Assembly (NCBI GenBank): GCA_963702035.1
Contig: OY969700.1
Coordinates: forward strand, 2,232,001-2,296,000
DNA from: VRUE01 sp963702035
GTDB lineage: Bacteria > Actinomycetota > Thermoleophilia > Solirubrobacterales > 70-9
DNA length: 64,000 nt
Direction of reading: 5' to 3'
Part shown: piece after piece, positions 1 through 8,080 of the stretch
Position numbering within the stretch: position 1 is the stretch's first letter
Layout of the letters: each line of letters starts with the position of its first letter
Notes under the pieces: model-generated
Told to the model about the DNA's origin: nothing
Seen by the model: the letters and a program-made list of their open reading frames with translations, nothing else
The model's database searches: none
Program-made: the position numbers and the translations under genes

Positions 1-726
1 ATCCATCCCGGCGGCTTCCGCGTCGGCTACATCCAGAACTGGAAGTCGAACTGGTTCGACGAGAAGGGCTTCGCCGACGTGCTCGAGGAGGATCTGAAGA
101 TCCGCACTCACATCGAGGGCAAACTTGCCCACGCCGGCCTCTCGAGCATCACGATCGAGCGCCGCGGCGAGGTCTCCGTCAACATCCACACGGCTCGGCC
201 CGGCATCGTGATCGGCAAGTCGGGCAGCGAAGTCGACGCCCTGCGCAAGGAGCTGCACAAGCTGACCGGCAAGCCAGTCAAGGTCAACATCCGCGAGGTG
301 AAGCGCCCCGAGCTCGACGCCAAACTGGTCGCCCAGTCGATCGCCGAGCAGCTGCAGAACCGGGTCGCCTTCCGGCGCGCGATGAAACGCGCCCTGACCT
401 CGGCGATGCGCTCCGGCGCCAAGGGAGTGAAGCTGCAGGTATCCGGTCGCCTCGGTGGTTCCGAGATGGCGCGGACCGAAAGCTACTCCGACGGGCGGGT
501 GCCGCTGCACACCCTGCGCGCCAACATCGACTACGGCTTCTTCGAGGCGCGCACCACCGCGGGCCGGATCGGCGTCAAATGCTGGATCAACAAGGGCGAA
601 GTCATGCCCGAGGGCTTCCGCTCCGACCAGGTCCCGGCTGACGGCGAGCCGCAGAGCGTTCAACAGCGCGGCAACCGTCCCGGCGATCGTGGCCGCGGCG
701 GGCGTGGCGGCGGAGGTGGTCGCTGA
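1..726 (+). CDS. rpsC: 30S ribosomal protein S3 (5'-partial)
   Basis: Frame 1 is open from the first base and begins IHPGGFRVGY, so only about the first four residues of S3 lie outside the window. S3 binds 16S rRNA in the 30S head and forms part of the mRNA entry site. An N-terminal KH domain carries the GxxG loop (VIGKSG). The C-terminus ends in a Gly/Arg-rich tail (RGGRGGGGGR). The TGA stop overlaps the ATG of rplP (TGATG), as expected for the S10 operon. Confidence 0.97.
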   Translation: MHPGGFRVGYIQNWKSNWFDEKGFADVLEEDLKIRTHIEGKLAHAGLSSITIERRGEVSVNIHTARPGIVIGKSGSEVDALRKELHKLTGKPVKVNIREVKRPELDAKLVAQSIAEQLQNRVAFRRAMKRALTSAMRSGAKGVKLQVSGRLGGSEMARTESYSDGRVPLHTLRANIDYGFFEARTTAGRIGVKCWINKGEVMPEGFRSDQVPADGEPQSVQQRGNRPGDRGRGGRGGGGGR

Positions 727-1145
727 TGCTGATGCCGAAACGGGTCAAGCACCGCAAACAGATGCGCGGCCGGATGCGCGGCTACACCAAGGGCGGCAGC
801 CACGTCGCCTTCGGCGAGTACGGGCTGAAGGCGCTCGATCGCGGCTGGATCACCAACCGCCAGATCGAGGCCGCTCGTATCGCGATGACCCGCAAGATCA
901 AACGTGGCGGCAAGGTCTGGATCAACATCTTCCCCGACAAGCCCTACACGAAGAAGCCCGCCGAGACGCGGATGGGCTCGGGCAAGGGCAACCCGGAGGG
1001 CTGGGTCGCGGTGGTCAAGCCGGGCAAGGTGATGTTCGAGCTGGCCGGCGTCCCCGAGGACCTCGCCCGCGAGGCATTGCGCCTGGCTGGTCACAAGCTT
1101 CCGATCAAGACCAAATTCGTGATGCGCGAGGGGGCGGAGGGCTGA
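726..1145 (+). CDS. rplP: 50S ribosomal protein L16
   Basis: The 139-residue protein starts MLMPKRVKHRKQ, the family start, and has normal L16 length. L16 helps form the A-site and peptidyl-transferase region of the 50S subunit. It overlaps rpsC upstream and rpmC downstream by one base each (TGATG), so the three are probably translationally coupled. Confidence 0.97.
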   Translation: MLMPKRVKHRKQMRGRMRGYTKGGSHVAFGEYGLKALDRGWITNRQIEAARIAMTRKIKRGGKVWINIFPDKPYTKKPAETRMGSGKGNPEGWVAVVKPGKVMFELAGVPEDLAREALRLAGHKLPIKTKFVMREGAEG

Positions 1146-1357
1146 TGAAGGCTTCCGAGGCCCATAACCTGAAAGACGACGAGCTGGTGGCGAAGTTGAT
1201 CGACGCCAAGCAGGAGTCCTTCAACCTGCGCTTCAAGCACGCGACCGGCGAGCTGGAGAACACGCACCGGTTGAGCGTCGCCAAACGGGACATTGCGCGG
1301 CTGCTGACCGTGGCCAAGGAGCGCGGGATCGATGTCGATCGAGAGCTGAGGAAATGA
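1145..1357 (+). CDS. rpmC: 50S ribosomal protein L29
   Basis: A 70-residue ORF starting MKASEAHNL with the L29 signature (SFNLRFKHATGELEN...LSVAKRDIARL). L29 lies near the exit of the nascent peptide tunnel. The ATG overlaps the rplP stop, and its own TGA overlaps the ATG of rpsQ (ATGATGG). Confidence 0.96.
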   Translation: MKASEAHNLKDDELVAKLIDAKQESFNLRFKHATGELENTHRLSVAKRDIARLLTVAKERGIDVDRELRK

Positions 1358-2106
1358 TGGCTGAGGACGAGACGAAAAAAGACGCAGTAGACGAGACGCC
1401 GCAGGACGAGGCGCCTGAGGCCGCGGGTCCTGTCGCGGACGAGGGGTCGTCCGAGGCTGCGCTGGGTTCCTCGCCAGAGGAGTCGGAGGGGGCTGCTGAG
1501 TCGGAGGGGCGAGGAACGGACGCCGCTTCCGCCTCGGACGACCCCTCGTCCACGCCACCCGCGGATGAGAAGCCTGAGCCTGAGGCTCCGACCGATGAGG
1601 CGGATGCTCCTGCCCCCAAAGAGGCGAAAGCTGCTGAGTCCGAGCCGAACCCTGAGGACGACCTTCCTTGGAAGGAGAAGAAGCGGCTTGAGGCTTCTCG
1701 CAAGCCTCACAAGGCCAAGCCTTCGCAGACGCCCGAGGAGCGTAAGGCGGAGCGGTTGGCTGAGCGCAAGCGCCGGGGGGTTGAACGGCGCAAGGAACGG
1801 GCTGCCGCGAAGAAAAAGAAGACTCCGGGGACCGGGACTCCTCCGGCCGTCAAAGACGCGAATGCGGCCAAGGTTCGGCAGGGGATCGTCATCTCCGACA
1901 AGGGCCAGAAATCGATCACGGTCCGGATCGACACCGCCCGGCGCCACCCGACCTACGAGAAGGTCGTGCGACGCTCACGCAACCTGCACGCTCACGACGA
2001 GCTCAACGAGGCCGGCGAGGGCGACATGGTTCGCATCGTCGAGACCCGCCCGCTCTCCAAGACCAAGCGCTGGCGCCTGGTCGAGGTGCTGGAGAAGGCG
2101 AAGTAG
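1354..2106 (+). CDS. rpsQ: 30S ribosomal protein S17 with long acidic N-terminal extension
   Basis: The 250-residue ORF carries a normal S17 domain only in its last ~80 residues (VRQGIVISDKGQKSITVRID onward). Typical S17 is about 80-90 residues. The first ~165 residues are low complexity: Glu/Ala/Pro/Ser-rich, then Lys/Arg-rich. Part of this extension, about residues 23-70, is encoded by a 144-bp palindromic element (1421-1564) that also occurs in rpsE. A shorter product from an internal start cannot be excluded, but the frame is open from the ATG that overlaps rpmC. Confidence 0.93.
   Translation: MMAEDETKKDAVDETPQDEAPEAAGPVADEGSSEAALGSSPEESEGAAESEGRGTDAASASDDPSSTPPADEKPEPEAPTDEADAPAPKEAKAAESEPNPEDDLPWKEKKRLEASRKPHKAKPSQTPEERKAERLAERKRRGVERRKERAAAKKKKTPGTGTPPAVKDANAAKVRQGIVISDKGQKSITVRIDTARRHPTYEKVVRRSRNLHAHDELNEAGEGDMVRIVETRPLSKTKRWRLVEVLEKAK
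1421..1564 (+). repeat. 144-bp palindromic element, in-frame copy in rpsQ
   Basis: Outer box CCGCGGGT (1421-1428) pairs with ACCCGCGG (1557-1564). The 19-nt arm GACGAGGGGTCGTCCGAGG (1438-1456) is perfectly complementary to 1532-1550. Between them is a 75-nt core with an inner stem GTTCCTCGCC/GGCGAGGAAC. The rpsE copy has the same length, outer boxes, core and reading phase, but different arms. Confidence 0.85.
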
Positions 2107-2115
2107 GAGCGGAAC

Positions 2116-2487
2116 GTGATTCAGCAGGAGTCCAGACTGAAGGTCGCCGACAACTCGGGCGCGCGGGAGATCCTCTGCATCCGCGTCAAGGGCGGCTCGC
2201 ATCGCCGCTACGCCGGCGTCGGCGACGTGATCACGGCGACGGTCAAACAGGCGAGCCCGCAGGGCGGCGTCCGCAAGGGCGAGGTCGTGCAGGCGGTCGT
2301 CGTGCGGACCAAGAAGCAGCTCGGCCGCTCCGACGGCACCTACATCTCCTTCGACGAAAACGCCGCCGTGCTGATCGACCCGGCCAGCAACAACCCGCGC
2401 GGCACCCGCATCTTCGGGCCGGTGGCCCGCGAGCTGCGCGACCGCAACTTTATGAAAATCGTCTCTTTGGCTCCCGAGGTTCTCTGA
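2116..2487 (+). CDS. rplN: 50S ribosomal protein L14
   Basis: A 123-residue protein with GTG start, MIQQESRLKVADNSGAR, the invariant L14 N-terminus. It binds 23S rRNA at the subunit interface. It follows rpsQ by 9 nt, and its stop overlaps the ATG of rplX. Confidence 0.97.
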   Translation: MIQQESRLKVADNSGAREILCIRVKGGSHRRYAGVGDVITATVKQASPQGGVRKGEVVQAVVVRTKKQLGRSDGTYISFDENAAVLIDPASNNPRGTRIFGPVARELRDRNFMKIVSLAPEVL

Positions 2488-2828
2488 TGGCGAAGTCGAT
2501 GCGAATCAAGACCGACGACATGGTCAAGGTGATCGGTGGCAAGGACTCCGGCAAGACCGGCCGCGTGCTGCGCACCGAACCGAAGCGCAGCTTCGTCTAC
2601 GTCGAGGGCATCAACACGGTCAAGCGGCACGAAAAAGCTCGCCCGACCCAGGACGTGCAGAAAGCGGGCCAGCAGCTCGGCGGGATCGTCGAGAAGGAGG
2701 GCCCGATTCACGTCTCCAACGTGATGCTGCTCGATCCCAAAGACAACAAGCCGACGCGGATCGGCATGCGCCGCGACAAAGGCGGCAAGCGCGAGCGGTT
2801 CGCGAAGCGAAGCGGGGTGAGTCTCTGA
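2487..2828 (+). CDS. rplX: 50S ribosomal protein L24
   Basis: A 113-residue protein with the KOW motif near the N-terminus (KVIGGKDSGKTGRVL). L24 is one of the first proteins to assemble on 23S rRNA. One-base overlaps join it to rplN and rplE. Confidence 0.96.
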   Translation: MAKSMRIKTDDMVKVIGGKDSGKTGRVLRTEPKRSFVYVEGINTVKRHEKARPTQDVQKAGQQLGGIVEKEGPIHVSNVMLLDPKDNKPTRIGMRRDKGGKRERFAKRSGVSL

Positions 2829-3652
2829 TGGAGGCGGCAACGACCCCGCGGTCCCAGGCCGCGCCGCCGCCGCGCCTGCGCGAGCGCTACGAGCAGGACG
2901 TGGCGCCGGCGCTGACCAAGAAGTTCGGCTACACGAGCGCGATGCAGATTCCCCGCCTGCGGAAGATCGTCCTCAACATGGGGGTCGGCGAGGCGAAGCA
3001 GAACGCGAAAATGCTCGAGGCCGCCCAGGAGCAGCTGGCGCTGATCGCCGGCCAGCAACCCAGCGTGCGCCGCGCGCGCAAGTCGATCGCTTCCTTCAAG
3101 GTTCGCGAGGGGATGCCGGTCGGCCTCTCGGTCACCCTGCGCCGGGCGCGCATGTGGGAGTTCTTCGATCGCCTCACCTCGATCGCCGTGCCGCGCATCC
3201 GCGACTTCCGCGGGCTCAACCCGCGCTCCTTCGACGGCCGTGGCAACTACTCGATGGGCGTCAAGGAGCAGCTGATCTTCCCCGAAATCGACTACGACTC
3301 GATCGACGAGGTGCGCGGCCTCGACGTCACGATCGCGACCTCCGCCCAGACCGACGCCGAGGCTTTCGAGCTGCTGCTCGGGCTCGGCATGCCGTTCGCC
3401 AAAGAGGGTCGGCCGGGCAGTCGTGACGCCGAGGCCGAGGCCGAGGCGGAGGAGGAGAAGCGCAAGGAGGAGGCGCGCCTGCGGGCGGAGGCCGAGCAGG
3501 CCGCCTTGGAGCAGTTGAAAGAGGAGAACCCCGAGGCGTATGCCAAGCCCGAGCCCGAGGCCGGCGAGGAGGCCGAGGGTGACGCCGAGAGCAAGGGCGA
3601 GAGCGACGAGGCCGACAACGCTGCCGGCGAGGAGGATTCTGAAGATGGCTAA
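2828..3652 (+). CDS. rplE: 50S ribosomal protein L5 with acidic C-terminal tail
   Basis: L5 binds 5S rRNA in the central protuberance. Residues ~15-195 match L5 (IVLNMGVGEAKQNAK; RDFRGLNPRSFDGRGNYSMG), but the ORF has 274 residues where ~180 is usual. The extra ~80 C-terminal residues are Glu/Ala-rich with heptad-like AEAEAEEEKRKEEARLRAEA, probably helical or coiled coil. The last 8 nt overlap rpsN. No palindrome is evident in this tail, unlike the extensions of rpsQ and rpsE. Confidence 0.95.
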   Translation: MEAATTPRSQAAPPPRLRERYEQDVAPALTKKFGYTSAMQIPRLRKIVLNMGVGEAKQNAKMLEAAQEQLALIAGQQPSVRRARKSIASFKVREGMPVGLSVTLRRARMWEFFDRLTSIAVPRIRDFRGLNPRSFDGRGNYSMGVKEQLIFPEIDYDSIDEVRGLDVTIATSAQTDAEAFELLLGLGMPFAKEGRPGSRDAEAEAEAEEEKRKEEARLRAEAEQAALEQLKEENPEAYAKPEPEAGEEAEGDAESKGESDEADNAAGEEDSEDG

Positions 3653-3830
3653 GACTTCGATGAAGGTGAAGCAGGGGCGGAAGGCCAAGTTCAAATCGCG
3701 GGAATACAACCGCTGCCGTCGTTGCGGGCGCCCGCGCGGCTACTACCGTAAGTTCGGCCTCTGCCGGATCTGCCTGCGCGAGGCCGCGCATGACGGCTAC
3801 GTCCCCGGCATGACCAAGTCGAGCTGGTAG
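3645..3830 (+). CDS. rpsN: 30S ribosomal protein S14 type Z
   Basis: A 61-residue zinc-type S14 starting MAKTSMKVKQGRKAKF. It has the CxxC...CxxC ligand set (CRRCGRPRGYYRKFGLCRIC). The ATG lies within the 3' end of rplE (8-nt overlap). It assembles in the 30S head. Confidence 0.96.
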   Translation: MAKTSMKVKQGRKAKFKSREYNRCRRCGRPRGYYRKFGLCRICLREAAHDGYVPGMTKSSW

Positions 3831-3849
3831 GGACAGGGAGAACACAACA

Positions 3850-4245
3850 ATGCTCAACGACCCGATAGCCGATTACCTGACCCGGATCCGCAACGCGCTC
3901 GGCTCCGGCCACGACGACGTGCAGATCCCCGCCTCGCGGTTGAAGGAAGAGATGTCCCGCATCCTCAAGGAGCAGGGCTACATCCGCGACTTCCATCGCA
4001 AGCCGGCAAAGGTCGGCGAGGCGATCGAGATCCGGCTCAAGTACACGGAGGACCGCCGCCCGGTGATCATCGGCCTGGAGCGGATCTCGCGGCCCGGTCG
4101 GCGGCGCTACGTCGATCACACCGAAGTGCCGCGCGTGTTCGGCGGCACGGGTACCGCGATCGTCAGCACCTCGGTCGGCGTGATGACCGGGCACGAAGCG
4201 AAGCAGAAGGGCGTCGGCGGCGAGGTCGTCGCCTACGTCTGGTGA
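3850..4245 (+). CDS. rpsH: 30S ribosomal protein S8
   Basis: A 131-residue protein starting MLNDPIADYLTRIRNAL, the standard S8 start, ending KGVGGEVVAYVW. S8 is a primary 16S rRNA-binding protein, and in E. coli it represses this operon. A Shine-Dalgarno-like AGGGAGAA precedes the ATG. Confidence 0.97.
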   Translation: MLNDPIADYLTRIRNALGSGHDDVQIPASRLKEEMSRILKEQGYIRDFHRKPAKVGEAIEIRLKYTEDRRPVIIGLERISRPGRRRYVDHTEVPRVFGGTGTAIVSTSVGVMTGHEAKQKGVGGEVVAYVW

Positions 4246-4261
4246 ATCGGAGCACTCCGCG

Positions 4262-4795
4262 ATGAGCCGAATTGGAAGAAAACCGATCCCCGTCCCCGAC
4301 TCCGTCACGGTCGAGCTCGCCCCTGGGCGGGTTGCCGTCAAGGGGCCGAAGGGCGAGCTGGCGCAGAGTCTCTCGGCCGAGATGAAGGTTCAGCAGGACG
4401 ACGGCACGGTCACCGTTGAGCGTCCGACCGATCGCGGCGAGCATCGCGCCCTGCACGGGCTTACCCGCAGCCTGATCGCGAACATGGTCGAGGGCGTCAC
4501 CGATGGCTTTGAGAAGCGGCTCGAGATCCAGGGCGTCGGCTACCGCGCTCAGCTCAAAGGCAAGAGCCTGGAGATGGCGCTCGGCTACTCGCACCCGGTG
4601 CCGATCGAGCCCCCGGATGGGATCGAGTTCGAGGTCCCGCAGCCGACCGAGATCATCGTGCGGGGAATCGACAAGCAGCTGGTCGGGCAGGTCGCCGCCG
4701 ACATCCGCAAGCGCCGTCCGCCCGAGCCCTACAAGGGCAAGGGAATTCGCTACCGCGACGAGCATGTGATGCGCAAGGTCGGGAAGAGGGCCTAG
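4262..4795 (+). CDS. rplF: 50S ribosomal protein L6
   Basis: A 177-residue protein starting MSRIGRKPIPVPDSV with the C-terminal L6 signature (PEPYKGKGIRYRDE). L6 sits near the factor-binding site of the 50S subunit. It is two bases upstream of rplR. Confidence 0.97.
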   Translation: MSRIGRKPIPVPDSVTVELAPGRVAVKGPKGELAQSLSAEMKVQQDDGTVTVERPTDRGEHRALHGLTRSLIANMVEGVTDGFEKRLEIQGVGYRAQLKGKSLEMALGYSHPVPIEPPDGIEFEVPQPTEIIVRGIDKQLVGQVAADIRKRRPPEPYKGKGIRYRDEHVMRKVGKRA

Positions 4796-4797
4796 CG

Positions 4798-5151
4798 ATG
4801 ACCGTCGTCACCAAGCGCCAGCAGCGCCTGCGCCGCCGCCGCCGGGTCCGCGCCCGGATCGTCGGCAGCTCCGAGCGGCCGCGCCTCTCCGTCTACCGCT
4901 CCAACCGCGGCGTCTTCGCCCAGCTCATCGACGACGCTGCCGGTCGCACCGTCGCCGCGGTCAACTGGACCGAGCCGGAGCTGCGCAAGCTGACGGCGAG
5001 CGCGCAGGCGAAGCGCGCCGGCGAGCTGCTCGCCGAGCGGGCCAAGGCGGCCGGCGTCGAAAGCTGCGTCTTTGACCGTGGCGGATATCAGTTCCACGGC
5101 CGCGTAAAAGCGCTGGCAGAAGGCGCGAGAGAGGGAGGTCTGGTTTTCTAA
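4798..5151 (+). CDS. rplR: 50S ribosomal protein L18
   Basis: A 117-residue basic protein (RQQRLRRRRRVRARI; RPRLSVYRSNR; FDRGGYQFHGRVKALAEGAREGGL), typical of L18, which binds 5S rRNA with L5. The TAA stop overlaps the ATG of a 43-codon ORF that fills the gap to rpsE. Confidence 0.96.
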   Translation: MTVVTKRQQRLRRRRRVRARIVGSSERPRLSVYRSNRGVFAQLIDDAAGRTVAAVNWTEPELRKLTASAQAKRAGELLAERAKAAGVESCVFDRGGYQFHGRVKALAEGAREGGLVF

Positions 5152-5282
5152 TGGGTATGACCCCGAAAACCAAGCAGGTCGGTGGACGCAGGGAGGTCGG
5201 CGCAGCGAGCGCACTTCTGTGCGTGAGCAAGACGGCCGACCGAGGCCGCCGAGATACGCCGGTTTGCAGGGGTCAGCGATGA
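5151..5282 (+). CDS. possible small ORF between rplR and rpsE
   Basis: Its ATG overlaps the rplR stop (TAATG) and its TGA overlaps the rpsE ATG (ATGA), so 43 codons fill the gap exactly in translationally coupled fashion. The product (MGMTPKTKQVGGRREV...) resembles no family I know. Bases 5195-5241 inside it form a hairpin (GGTCGGC/GCCGACC with an inner GCGCAC/GTGCGT). It may be a genuine small gene or an inserted palindrome that happens to keep coupling. Confidence 0.4.
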   Translation: MGMTPKTKQVGGRREVGAASALLCVSKTADRGRRDTPVCRGQR

Positions 5283-6109
5283 AGGGCATGGACATGACCA
5301 ATGTGGAGACGGTGAGCCCGCGCGGCCTCGATCTCCAGGAGCGCGTGATCGAGATCAACCGCGTCGCCAAGGTGGTCAAGGGCGGTCGCCGCTTCTCCTT
5401 CACCGCGCTCGTCGCCGTCGGCGACGAAGAGGGCGTCGTCGGGATCGGCTACGGCAAGGCCCGCGAGGTCCCGCTGGCGATCCAGAAGGCGGTCGAGAAC
5501 GCCCGCAAGAGCCTCATCCGGGTGCCCAAATACGGGCAGACGCTGACCCACAAAATCATCGGCCGCTACGGCGCCGGCCACGTGGTCCTGCGCCCGGCCA
5601 GTCCCGGTACCGGCGTGATCGCCGGCGGCGGCGTGCGCGCCGTGCTCGAGCTCGGTGGGGTGCGCGACGTGCTGACCAAGAGCATCGGCACGCAGAACCC
5701 GATCAACCTCGTCAAGGCGACGATGGACGGCCTGGTGCGTCTGCGTCGGCCTGAGGAGGTCGCCGAGCTGCGCGGGTTGACCGTGGCGCAAGTCTTGGGA
5801 GTTCAGAAGACGAATGGTGCATCTGCTGGGACGGCCGAGGGTTCGGATGCCTCAGCCGCGGGTCCTGTCGCGGAGGAGGAGGTGTCCTCTCAGTCGCTGG
5901 GTTCCTCGCCGGGCGGCGATGCGGCTCTCTCTGACCAGGCGGGGCGAGGAACGGGACGCCGCGACGGAGAGGACACCCCCTCCTCCACGCCACCCGCGGA
6001 CGAGGCGCCTGGAACTGCTGAGGCTCCGGCCGAGGAGGCGAAATCTCCTGAGGCTCCGGCCGAGGAGGCGACCGCCCCGGCCGCTGAGGCGAAAGCTGAG
6101 GAGTCGTGA
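5279..6109 (+). CDS. rpsE: 30S ribosomal protein S5 with C-terminal extension
   Basis: S5 shapes the mRNA entry channel and affects decoding accuracy. The core (LQERVIEINRVAKVVKGGRR...; GIGYGKAREVPLAI; VLELGGVRDVLTKSIGTQNP) ends near residue 175. Usual S5 is ~165-200 residues, but this ORF has 276. About 85 extra residues are Ala/Glu/Pro-rich and include a 144-bp palindromic element also found in rpsQ. The start at 5279 is chosen because it overlaps the upstream stop; an in-frame GTG at 5219 is less likely. Confidence 0.95.
   Translation: MKGMDMTNVETVSPRGLDLQERVIEINRVAKVVKGGRRFSFTALVAVGDEEGVVGIGYGKAREVPLAIQKAVENARKSLIRVPKYGQTLTHKIIGRYGAGHVVLRPASPGTGVIAGGGVRAVLELGGVRDVLTKSIGTQNPINLVKATMDGLVRLRRPEEVAELRGLTVAQVLGVQKTNGASAGTAEGSDASAAGPVAEEEVSSQSLGSSPGGDAALSDQAGRGTGRRDGEDTPSSTPPADEAPGTAEAPAEEAKSPEAPAEEATAPAAEAKAEES
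5856..5999 (+). repeat. 144-bp palindromic element, in-frame copy in rpsE
   Basis: Outer boxes CCGCGGGT (5856-5863) and ACCCGCGG (5992-5999) match the rpsQ copy. The 20-nt arms 5872-5891 and 5967-5986 are complementary with one mismatch and differ in sequence from the rpsQ arms. The core is again 75 nt with GTTCCTCGCC/GGCGAGGAAC. It is read in the same phase as in rpsQ, giving AAGPVA...LGSSP...GRGT...PSSTPPADE in both proteins. Confidence 0.85.
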
Positions 6110-6279
6110 GTGCGGTGACTATCAAGCAGGTTCGGTCGCTTGCCGGGACCAATCCGAGTCAGAAAGCTACGCTCGCGGCGCTGGGCCTGGGAAAGATCAA
6201 CAGGTCGGTTGAGCGGAAAGATTCGCCGCAGCTGCAGGGGCAGATTCGGGTTGTCTCTCACCTCGTGGAGGTTGGCTGA
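6106..6279 (+). CDS. rpmD: 50S ribosomal protein L30
   Basis: A 57-residue ORF starting at a GTG that overlaps the rpsE stop (GTGA): MSAVTIKQVRSLAG. It shows the L30 pattern TLAALGLGKINRSVERKDSPQLQGQI...VSHLV. A second in-frame GTG at 6115 would give MTIKQ. Its TGA overlaps the ATG of rplO. Confidence 0.95.
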   Translation: MSAVTIKQVRSLAGTNPSQKATLAALGLGKINRSVERKDSPQLQGQIRVVSHLVEVG

Positions 6280-6806
6280 TGGCTGAGAAAGCGGCGAAAG
6301 CCAAAGACGACGCTCCGAGTGAGCGCACGCTGGAGATCGGGCTTCATAACCTCTCGCCCAAGCCTGGCTCGAAACGGCCGCGCAAGCGGATCGGTCGTGG
6401 CGAGGGCAGCGGGCTGGGGAAGACTTCCGGACGCGGTCACAAGGGTGCCGGGGCGCGGTCGGGGCGTAAGCGCAAGGCCGGCTACGAGGGTGGGCAGAAC
6501 CCGATCCACATGCGGATGCGAAAGCTCCGCGGCCCGCACAAAAAGCAGTCGATGCCGTTCGAGAACTTCCGCACCGCGACCCAGCCGGTCAACGTCGGCG
6601 ACCTCGAGGAGCGCTTCGACGCCGGTGCCGAGGTCAACGTCGAGGCGCTCAAGGCGAAGGGCCTGGCGAAGCGCTCGGACCCGGTGAAGATCCTCGCTCG
6701 CGGCGAGATCTCGAAGAAGCTCGAGGTTCACGCGCATGGCTTCAGCGCGGCAGCCCGCGAGAAGATCGAGGCTGCCGGCGGTTCCTGTCACACTCTGGAG
6801 CCCTAA
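6279..6806 (+). CDS. rplO: 50S ribosomal protein L15
   Basis: A 175-residue protein with a ~20-residue extra N-terminal segment (MAEKAAKAKDDAPSERT). The L15 signature follows: LSPKPGSKRPRKRIGRGEGSG, GQNPIHMRMRKLRG. L15 is a late-assembling 23S rRNA-binding protein. It overlaps rpmD by one base, and its final base overlaps the secY ATG. Confidence 0.95.
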   Translation: MAEKAAKAKDDAPSERTLEIGLHNLSPKPGSKRPRKRIGRGEGSGLGKTSGRGHKGAGARSGRKRKAGYEGGQNPIHMRMRKLRGPHKKQSMPFENFRTATQPVNVGDLEERFDAGAEVNVEALKAKGLAKRSDPVKILARGEISKKLEVHAHGFSAAAREKIEAAGGSCHTLEP

Positions 6807-8080
6807 TGCTCAGAACTATTGCGAACGCTTTCGGCGTCGCGGAGATCCGCAAGAAGCTTGCGTTCACCGCGGCGATGCTGCTGCTCTACAGGCTCGGCGC
6901 CTACATCCCGGCGCCGGGGGTCGACGCGGGCGCGGTCAAGGAACTCTCGTCCAACTTCGCCGGCGGCAACATCCTCAACTTCCTCAACACCTTCTCCGGC
7001 GGCGGGCTCTCGCGCCTCTCGCTCTTCGCGCTGGGGATCATGCCCTACATCACCGCCTCGATCATCCTGCAGCTGCTGACGGTGGTCGTGCCGTCGCTGG
7101 AGAAACTGCAGAAAGAGGGTGAGGTCGGGCAGCAGAAAATCACCCAGTACACGCGCTATCTGACCGTCGGGCTGGCCTTCGCCCAGTCCTTCGGCTACGT
7201 CTTCCTGTTTCGCTCCTTCGGCAACGCGGCCGGCGGCAACAACGTCATCGGCGCCCTGACCGGCCCCAAAGTCCTGCTGATCGTGATCTGCCTGACCGCC
7301 GGCTGCACGCTGCTGATGTGGCTGGGCGAGCTGATCACCCAGCGCGGGATCGGCAACGGCATCTCGCTGATGATCTTCGCCTCGATCGTCTCCGGCCTGC
7401 CCCGCGGCCTGCAGGCGTGGTGGACCAACCCCGATCAGGTCTTCGTCGTGATGATGCCCTTCGTCGCGCTGGCCGTGATCGTCGCCATCGTCTTCGTCCA
7501 GGAGGGGCAGCGCCGCATCCCGGTCCAGTACGCGAAACGGATGGTCGGGCGCAAAATGACCTCCGGCGGCTCCACCTACCTGCCGCTGCGGGTCAACATG
7601 GCCGGCGTAATCCCGGTCATCTTCGCTGCCTCGATCATGGCCTTCCCGCCGACGATCGGCCAGATGCTGAACACGCCCGCCGCCCTCGACTTCGCCGCCT
7701 TCTTCAGCCCCAACGGCTGGGCCTACGTGGTCGGCGAGGTCTTCTTCATCATCATCTTCACCTACTTCTACACGGCGGTGACCTTCAACCCGGTCGACCA
7801 GGCCGACAACTTGAAAAAATACGGCGGCTTCATTCCCGGCGTGCGTCCCGGGCGGCCGACCGCGGAGTACCTCGACCGGATCCTCTCTCGCCTCACCTTC
7901 CCGGGAGCGCTCTATCTGGGTGCGGTCGCGGCGTTGCCGACGATCTTGATCAGCCAGACCTCGGCGAACTTCTTCTTCGGGGGGACCTCCATCCTGATCG
8001 TGATCGGCGTGGCTTTGGATACGGTCAAGCAATTAGAGGCTCAGCTCATGATGAGGAACTACGAGGGGTTCTTGAAATAG
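6806..8080 (+). CDS. secY: Preprotein translocase subunit SecY
   Basis: A 424-residue polytopic membrane protein with about ten transmembrane helices that forms the Sec channel with SecE and SecG. Diagnostic stretches are RLGAYIPAPGVD, LGIMPYITASIILQLL, GNGISLMIFASI and the C-terminal GTSILIVIGVALDTVKQLEAQ. It follows rplO as in most spc operons and is followed directly by adk. Confidence 0.97.
   Translation: MLRTIANAFGVAEIRKKLAFTAAMLLLYRLGAYIPAPGVDAGAVKELSSNFAGGNILNFLNTFSGGGLSRLSLFALGIMPYITASIILQLLTVVVPSLEKLQKEGEVGQQKITQYTRYLTVGLAFAQSFGYVFLFRSFGNAAGGNNVIGALTGPKVLLIVICLTAGCTLLMWLGELITQRGIGNGISLMIFASIVSGLPRGLQAWWTNPDQVFVVMMPFVALAVIVAIVFVQEGQRRIPVQYAKRMVGRKMTSGGSTYLPLRVNMAGVIPVIFAASIMAFPPTIGQMLNTPAALDFAAFFSPNGWAYVVGEVFFIIIFTYFYTAVTFNPVDQADNLKKYGGFIPGVRPGRPTAEYLDRILSRLTFPGALYLGAVAALPTILISQTSANFFFGGTSILIVIGVALDTVKQLEAQLMMRNYEGFLK

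Noticed and set aside
6803..8032. Minus-strand ORF opposite secY
   Set aside because: His/Asp/Gly-rich antisense shadow of secY.
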